Shown: in pieces, positions 7,250-10,646 of the stretch
Position numbering within the stretch: the first letter of the stretch is position 1
How the letters are laid out: every line of letters starts with the position of its first letter
Assembly (NCBI GenBank): GCA_025360685.1
Contig: JANYBR010000151.1
Span: 1-10,646 of the forward strand
Reading direction: 5' to 3'
DNA from: Pseudomonadota bacterium
GTDB taxonomy: Bacteria; Pseudomonadota; Alphaproteobacteria; Micropepsales; Micropepsaceae
Length of the DNA stretch: 10,646 nucleotides
Translations under genes and position numbers: made by a program
The notes under the pieces: generated by a model
Databases searched by the model: none
The model's input: only the letters and a program-made list of their open reading frames with translations
Told to the model about the DNA's origin: nothing

Positions 7250-7295
7250 GGGTCGCCCGCATGGCTCGAGCGTCAGCGTTGAGCGGGCGATGACG
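7250..7295 (-). repeat. palindromic intergenic repeat, copy B of an inverted pair
   Basis: Read on the minus strand it begins CGTCATCGCCCGC and ends GCGGGCGACCC, matching copy A's flanks. The stem is 8 perfect base pairs (7253-7260 with 7283-7290). Compared with copy A, the third pair changes from A-T to G-C and the innermost from G-C to C-G, so pairing is kept. The 22-nt loop can fold further: GCTCGA (7264-7269) with TTGAGC (7279-7284) around GCGTCAGCG, the same 9-nt loop found in the repeats after the enoyl-CoA hydratase gene. Confidence 0.6.
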
Positions 7296-7356
7296 GTTTG
7301 GATTTTGAAGAGGGGCGAAACCGCTCTAGGCTTCGCAAAAAGACCGGGAGAACGAA

Positions 7357-8166
7357 ATGGCCCACGAAACGATCCTGTTCGACAAGCGCGAGCATGTTGC
7401 GATCATCACTCTGAACCGGCCTGAGCGGTTGAATGCGATCTCGGCGCCTCTGCGCGCAGAGGTGCAGGCCGCCGTCAAGGACGCGCACCATGACGACGTC
7501 ATCCGCGCGCTCATCATCACCGGCACCGGCCGCGGCTTTTGTTCCGGAGCCGATCTGACAGCGGCGGCGTCCGCAATCCGCGGCACCCTGCCGCCGCCGA
7601 CCACGCAAACCGAACGGCTTGACGAAGATGGCTGGGTTGGGCGCTGGGCCAAGATGTTCCATCATTTCGACAAGCCGGTCATCGCGGCAGTCAATGGCAT
7701 CGCCGCCGGCGCCGGCATGAGCACGGCGCTCTCCGCCGACCTGCGCGTCGGCTCGGAGCATGCGCGCTTCAAGACGGTATTCATCGAACGCAGCCTGTCG
7801 CCGGATTCAGGCCTCAGCTACTTCCTGCCGCGCATCGTCGGCTATGCCCGCGCCGCCGATCTGATCTTTACCAGCCGCACCGTCGATGCGCAGGAGGCCT
7901 ACCGGCTCGGTCTGCTCGACCGGCTCGTGCCGCATGAGAATTTGCTGGAGGAAGCGGTGAGGCTGGCCAACGAGATGACGCAATGGCCGCCGCTGGCACT
8001 GCGCGTTTCCAAGCGCGTGTTGCAGCACAATTTCGAGGCCGATATCGACGACGCGATGCACTACGAGACCGTCGGCCTCGCGATGGGCCGCAGGGCAACG
8101 AACGACGCCAAGGAAGCGATGTTGGCCTTCAGCGAAAAGCGCAAGCCAAAATATACGGGGAGTTGA
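7357..8166 (+). CDS. enoyl-CoA hydratase/isomerase family protein (crotonase fold)
   Basis: The 269-residue protein has the full crotonase layout. The two oxyanion-hole segments that hold the thioester carbonyl are FCSGADL (61-67) and NGIAAGAG (113-120), and the C-terminal helices end with AFSEKRKPKYTGS. By eye, the two catalytic glutamates of classical enoyl-CoA hydratase are not preserved; instead Asp150 lies in SPDSGLSYFLPRIVG, the position and motif used by isomerase-type members such as PaaG. A role in fatty acid or aromatic acyl-CoA breakdown is likely, but hydratase versus isomerase cannot be decided and the substrate is unknown. The ATG follows GGGAG at 7346-7350 with a 6-nt spacer. 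Only a weak promoter-like sequence (TTGAAG at 7305-7310, TAGGCT at 7327-7332) is visible. No other beta-oxidation gene is adjacent. Confidence 0.9.
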   Translation: MAHETILFDKREHVAIITLNRPERLNAISAPLRAEVQAAVKDAHHDDVIRALIITGTGRGFCSGADLTAAASAIRGTLPPPTTQTERLDEDGWVGRWAKMFHHFDKPVIAAVNGIAAGAGMSTALSADLRVGSEHARFKTVFIERSLSPDSGLSYFLPRIVGYARAADLIFTSRTVDAQEAYRLGLLDRLVPHENLLEEAVRLANEMTQWPPLALRVSKRVLQHNFEADIDDAMHYETVGLAMGRRATNDAKEAMLAFSEKRKPKYTGS

Positions 8167-8189
8167 TGAGCTTAGTTGCGCTGTAACAT

Positions 8190-8235
8190 CTCATGCTTCG
8201 ACAGTCGGTAGCGGCAGCGTACCGACCGGCATGAG
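8190..8235 (+). repeat. structured REP-like repeat, copy 1 of an inverted pair
   Basis: The core is 42 nt (8192-8233). The outer stem is CATGC with GCATG, extendable to 7 bp as CTCATGC/GCATGAG. It is followed by an unpaired TTCGACA on the 5' side, an inner 7-bp stem GTCGGTA (8204-8210) with TACCGAC (8220-8226), and the 9-nt loop GCGGCAGCG. It sits 23 nt after the stop of the enoyl-CoA hydratase gene, between convergent genes, so the hairpin may also protect or terminate transcripts. Confidence 0.72.
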
Positions 8236-8251
8236 GAGCTATCGCGTTCGT

Positions 8252-8293
8252 CATCCTGGCCAATACGCTGACGCTATTGGCTGTCGAAGGATG
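8252..8293 (-). repeat. structured REP-like repeat, copy 2 of an inverted pair
   Basis: Read on the minus strand it aligns without gaps to copy 1 over 42 nt with 32 identities. The outer stem is CATCC/GGATG, then the conserved unpaired TTCGACA, inner stem GCCAATA/TATTGGC, and loop GCGTCAGCG. Four of the stem pairs differ from copy 1 and all four differences are compensated on the opposite arm. A further half-copy (GTCGAAGGATG, 8299-8309) directly repeats the edge at 8283-8293. Confidence 0.72.
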
Positions 8294-8320
8294 GGCCCGT
8301 CGAAGGATGAGAAGCTCTAC

Positions 8321-8716
8321 TCAACTCCCTGACGCCGTCGCCTTCATGAGCGCCTTGTCGAACACGCGCAGCACTTGCTGCAGGTCGTGGCCACGCTTGA
8401 GAATATGACCCGTGGCAGTGATTACCGCATACATGCCCTGGCGCGCGCGCAGCTTGGGACGTTTCTCGACGCGGAACAGCGGCATCTCGCTGGCACGCCG
8501 GAAAATCGAGAACACCGCCGCCTCATCGAGAAAATCGATCGCATAGTCGCGCCATTCGCCGGCGGCGACCATGCGTCCATAGAGGGTGAGAATGCGATTG
8601 AGTTCGGCGCGTTCGAAACGAATCTGTGCGGCCGTGAAGCCTTGTCCGCCTGGGTAAGCCGTCCGCGCGGCAGGCGATGGGGCCGCGCGGAGAAACGCTA
8701 TGGGTTCTTCCGCCAT
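8321..8716 (-). CDS. DUF2794 domain protein (conserved alphaproteobacterial hypothetical)
   Basis: The 131-residue product (from ATG 8716) contains the DUF2794 core: FERAELNRILTLYGRMVAAGEWRDYAIDF, AVFSIFRRASEMPLFRVEKRPKL and YAVITATGHILKRGHDLQQVLRVF. It is soluble, with no signal peptide or membrane segment; the function of the family is unknown. The reading frame continues upstream to a TTG at 8752 (12 more residues, RHAHDGARLGS in between) preceded by a weak GGCAGG; I prefer the ATG because family members I recall start shortly before a proline-rich linker, but its ribosome binding site is also poor. It is the last of three minus-strand genes after the O-methyltransferase and converges on the enoyl-CoA hydratase gene across the repeat pair. 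Confidence 0.85.
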   Translation of the reverse strand: MAEEPIAFLRAAPSPAARTAYPGGQGFTAAQIRFERAELNRILTLYGRMVAAGEWRDYAIDFLDEAAVFSIFRRASEMPLFRVEKRPKLRARQGMYAVITATGHILKRGHDLQQVLRVFDKALMKATASGS

Positions 8717-8806
8717 CGAGCCAAGTCTGGCCCCGTCATGGGCATGCCGCAAGCCTGCCGTTGACGCTTTGACCGTAAATATTGCTCAGAATGGGTAGGA
8801 TATGTC

Positions 8807-9463
8807 CTATCGCTTGCGCGCCAGCATGACGCCGTCGCCGACCGTCGCCAGCGCCATGTCGACACGGGTGTCGGCGTGGATCTTGGCATTGAGCGCACGC
8901 AGCGCGCTCGTGTTGTCGTCGGCGACCTTGGGGTCGGCCACAGTGCCGCTCCACAACATGTTGTCCAGCGCGATCAGGCCACCCGGACGCAAGAGTTTCA
9001 AAACGCGCTCGTAGTAGCCGTCATAGTTCGGCTTATCGGCATCGATGAAGGCGAGATCGAACGGACCTTCGCCGGCGTTTATCATGCGGTCCAGCGCCTC
9101 GAGGCCCGGTCCAAGGCGCAGATCGATCTTGCCCGTCACGCCGGCTTCCTGCCAGTAGCCGCGCGCACGGTCGGTGAATTCCTTGCTCACGTCGAGTGCC
9201 ACGACCTTGCCGTCGGCCGGCATTGCCAGCGCCACGCTGAGCGCGCTGTAGCCGGTGAAGGTTCCAATCTCGATATATTTCTTCGCGTTGGTGAGCTTGG
9301 CGAGCAGCGCAAGGAACGCGCCCTGCTCCGGCGCGATCTGCATCATCGCCATGGGCAGTTTCTGCGTCTCTTCGCGGCAGCGGATTTGCGCCGGCGCTTC
9401 GCGTGCGCCGACGCGGCTGAGATAGTCCATCAGCGCATCGCTCGCCTGCACAAACCTGCCCAT
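8807..9463 (-). CDS. class I SAM-dependent O-methyltransferase (COMT/CCoAOMT-like, metal-dependent)
   Basis: The 218-residue protein matches the cation-dependent O-methyltransferase family (methyltransferase family 3) in length and motifs. The SAM-binding loop is YIEIGTFTGYSAL (63-75) with the acidic residue Asp91 ending strand 2 (VVALDVS). The divalent metal and catalytic residues are Asp141 and Lys144 in FIDADKPNY and Asp167-Asn168 in LDNMLWSG. Such enzymes methylate a hydroxyl of catechol-type or similar small phenolic substrates; the real substrate is unknown. The ATG has an excellent AAGGAG site with a 6-nt spacer (complement of 9470-9475). It starts 30 bp after the membrane-protein gene on the same strand, suggesting co-transcription, and is followed by the DUF2794 gene. 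Confidence 0.93.
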   Translation of the reverse strand: MGRFVQASDALMDYLSRVGAREAPAQIRCREETQKLPMAMMQIAPEQGAFLALLAKLTNAKKYIEIGTFTGYSALSVALAMPADGKVVALDVSKEFTDRARGYWQEAGVTGKIDLRLGPGLEALDRMINAGEGPFDLAFIDADKPNYDGYYERVLKLLRPGGLIALDNMLWSGTVADPKVADDNTSALRALNAKIHADTRVDMALATVGDGVMLARKR

Positions 9464-9493
9464 CTCGATCTCCTTGTTCGCGACAGCGCGACG

Positions 9494-9859
9494 TTAAGCG
9501 CTCAACTTGCGGATATTGGCAGCCATCTGGCCGAACAGTCCACCGATGGCGCCGACCAGGATCGTGATCGCACCCCCGACGGGCAAGGCGATCAGCGGCA
9601 CGTCGCCCAGAATATTGGCCGCGCAGATGGCGATGATGCCGCAAGTGCCGCCGGCCATCGCACCGCCCAGCGCGCCCTTGGCGTAGCCCTTGGCGAAGTC
9701 GCGCGCATAGAGCAGTCCGGCAAGGCCGGAGATCATCATCACGCCGAACTCGTACGCATTGTCCCTGACCCACGGCACGTAGTGGCCGATCACGACCATC
9801 ACAATTTGCAGGATGATGCCTGTAATGGTTGCACGCTGGATGAGCTTTCCGTCGAACAC
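9494..9859 (-). CDS. small multi-pass membrane protein of unknown function
   Basis: I do not recognise this protein. From the GTG at 9859 it is 121 residues with about four hydrophobic segments: TITGIILQIVMVVIGHYV, FGVMMISGLAGLLYA, a glycine- and alanine-rich stretch GALGGAMAGGTCGIIAICAA, and PVGGAITILVGAIGGLFGQM. Glycine repeats in the last two suggest tight helix packing, and a charged loop RDFAKGYAKG separates them. The frame extends to an ATG at 9907 (137 residues), but the added N-terminus MKQPDLIRCPPFAGE is encoded by a CCGGACTTGATCCGG palindrome that looks like intergenic repeat. The GTG has GGAG 5 nt upstream, whereas the ATG has no site, so I favour GTG. It is the first gene of the set with the O-methyltransferase and DUF2794 genes. 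A channel, stress or envelope role is possible but unsupported. Confidence 0.7.
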   Translation of the reverse strand: MFDGKLIQRATITGIILQIVMVVIGHYVPWVRDNAYEFGVMMISGLAGLLYARDFAKGYAKGALGGAMAGGTCGIIAICAANILGDVPLIALPVGGAITILVGAIGGLFGQMAANIRKLSA

Positions 9860-9883
9860 GACTTCTCCGGCAAAAGGGGGGCA

Positions 9884-9898
9884 CCGGATCAAGTCCGG
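9884..9898. repeat. short palindrome resembling an intergenic repeat remnant
   Basis: CCGGA and TCCGG flank the loop TCAAG. CCGGAYCAAGTCCGG-type palindromes are frequent between genes in alphaproteobacteria. It overlaps the extended N-terminus that the membrane-protein gene would have with its upstream ATG, which supports the shorter GTG start. Confidence 0.4.
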
Positions 9899-9939
9899 CT
9901 GCTTCATTCTAGTGGCCGACAGGATTGTTGAGCGAGGAC

Positions 9940-9971
9940 TGCGTCAAAATTGGAGCGGGCGCATTGACGCA
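9940..9971. promoter_or_regulatory. candidate operator in the divergent gap: perfect 8-bp inverted repeat
   Basis: TGCGTCAA (9940-9947) and TTGACGCA (9964-9971) are exact reverse complements separated by 16 nt. Nearby are more CGCAAT/ATTGCG motifs (9968-9973, 9983-9988, 10014-10019). The rest of the gap between the membrane-protein and ABC ATPase genes (9860-10147) holds a TTGTT-A-AACAA palindrome at 10075-10085 and no recognisable gene. On each strand TTGACG reads outward toward the nearby gene and could act as a -35 box, but I see no good -10 at the right distance. It may be a regulator site or chance. Confidence 0.3.
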
Positions 9972-10147
9972 ATCGGCACCACCGCAATCGTAGTTGCGCC
10001 ATGCCGGTCCGAGATTGCGTGCGCGCTGCCGACCACCAGCCAAAATCGGCCATGAAAATAGTCCTAGCGCACGATTGTTAAACAAGGAAAACTTGCGGCT
10101 GCGCGCCGATTTCTCTAAGCAAACCCAGCTTTTCGGCGCCGGGGACC

Positions 10148-10646
10148 ATGATCGAGATCGAAGGACTGACCAAACGCTTCGGCCTCGTCACGGCTGTTAA
10201 CGATCTCAGTCTCAAGGTGGCCAAAAGCGAAGTGCTTGGCTTTCTTGGCCCCAACGGCGCCGGCAAGTCGACCACCATGAAGATGATCACCGGGTTTCTC
10301 GCGCCGACCGCCGGACGCGTTCGGGTTTGCGGCCACGATCTGGAAATGGACACGATCGCCGCCCAGGCCGCGATCGGTTACCTGCCGGAAGGCGCACCGG
10401 CCTATGGCGACATGACCGCTCGCCAGTTCCTGCATTTCATCGCCGAAATTCGCGGCTTCCGGGGCGCCGAAGCCAAGGCAAAAGTTCAGTCGGCCGTCGA
10501 CAAGACGGAGCTTGCCGATGTGCTCGACCAGCCGATCGAAACCTTGTCGAAGGGATTCAAGCGCCGGGTTGGTTTGGCGCAGGCGATTCTGCACGATCCT
10601 CCCGTTCTGATCATGGATGAACCGACAGACGGACTCGATCCAAACC
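10148..10646 (+). CDS. ABC transporter ATP-binding protein, ABC-2/GldA type (C-terminus cut by window edge)
   Basis: The first 166 codons are present. Motifs in order are the A-loop Phe11 in TKRFG, Walker A GPNGAGKST (34-42), GYLPEGAPAYGDMT at the Q-loop with Glu in place of Gln, signature LSKGFKRRVGLAQA, and Walker B VLIMDEPTDGLDPN ending the window. The Glu at the Q-loop and the SKGFKRRV signature are typical of the CcmA/GldA/NatA-like group, whose ATPases work with a separate ABC-2 permease, often in export or, in some organisms, gliding motility. The permease should lie just beyond the right edge. The ATG follows a weak GGGG site (10141-10144). It faces away from the membrane-protein operon. 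The substrate cannot be inferred. Confidence 0.9.
   Translation, partial: MIEIEGLTKRFGLVTAVNDLSLKVAKSEVLGFLGPNGAGKSTTMKMITGFLAPTAGRVRVCGHDLEMDTIAAQAAIGYLPEGAPAYGDMTARQFLHFIAEIRGFRGAEAKAKVQSAVDKTELADVLDQPIETLSKGFKRRVGLAQAILHDPPVLIMDEPTDGLDPN

Noticed and set aside
7188..8309. Repeats between genes as a CRISPR array
   Set aside because: The copies are inverted pairs with internal hairpins, not regularly spaced direct repeats with unique spacers, and no cas gene is present.
8796..8809. TAGGA-TATG-TCCTA palindrome at the end of the O-methyltransferase gene as a terminator
   Set aside because: The stem is only 5 bp, AT-rich, and has no T-run in the direction of transcription; too weak to call.
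8876..9931. Plus-strand open frame (351 codons) opposite the O-methyltransferase and membrane-protein genes
   Set aside because: It is a shadow of two minus-strand genes with better motifs and a strong ribosome binding site; it has no recognisable domain.
9994..10200. Small open frame (68 codons) in the divergent gap running into the ABC ATPase gene
   Set aside because: It overlaps the ATPase start in another frame, lacks a ribosome binding site and resembles nothing known.

Overview
The window is GC-rich, gene-dense bacterial chromosome and looks like an alphaproteobacterium. The best evidence for this is a DUF2794 gene (a family I know mainly from Alphaproteobacteria), the strong G/C bias at third codon positions, and CATCCTTCGA-type palindromic repeats of the kind scattered between genes in Rhizobiales and their relatives. 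I cannot fix the order or genus. Almost everything is core metabolism, envelope and transport; no phage, IS element, integrase, CRISPR array, tRNA or rRNA is visible.

Left block (1-3057, minus strand) is a very tight operon-like run read right to left: a secreted SGNH arylesterase (tesA-like), murJ (lipid II flippase), thpR/ligT (RNA 2',3'-cyclic phosphodiesterase), a pterin-4a-carbinolamine dehydratase, and the first 20 codons of an NADPH-dependent FMN reductase-type flavoprotein that runs off the left edge. Joints are 0 nt, 3 nt, a 4-nt overlap and a 2-nt overlap, so translational coupling is likely.

Divergent from it, after only 36 bp, lies a two-gene ABC exporter (3094-6314) of the YbbA/YbbP type, also joined by a 4-nt ATGA overlap. 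The arylesterase facing ybbA-ybbP is the arrangement seen in E. coli (tesA | ybbA-ybbP), so this junction is a conserved neighbourhood. Next on the plus strand are a Bax-inhibitor-1 family membrane protein with its own promoter-like sequence and a textbook terminator, then a crotonase-fold enoyl-CoA hydratase/isomerase.

Right block: a minus-strand set of an unrecognised small membrane protein, a class I SAM O-methyltransferase and a DUF2794 protein (9859 to 8321), then a 288-bp divergent gap and the start of a plus-strand ABC-2 type ATPase gene cut by the right edge.

The most interesting non-coding content is two inverted pairs of structured repeats (7188-7295 and 8190-8294). In the second pair the two 42-nt copies differ at 10 positions, and 8 of those form four compensatory base-pair changes, which argues for selection on a hairpin fold. 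No previously undescribed multi-gene system is evident; the best leads are these repeats, a MurJ with glutamine in place of a normally conserved cavity arginine, and the small membrane protein.
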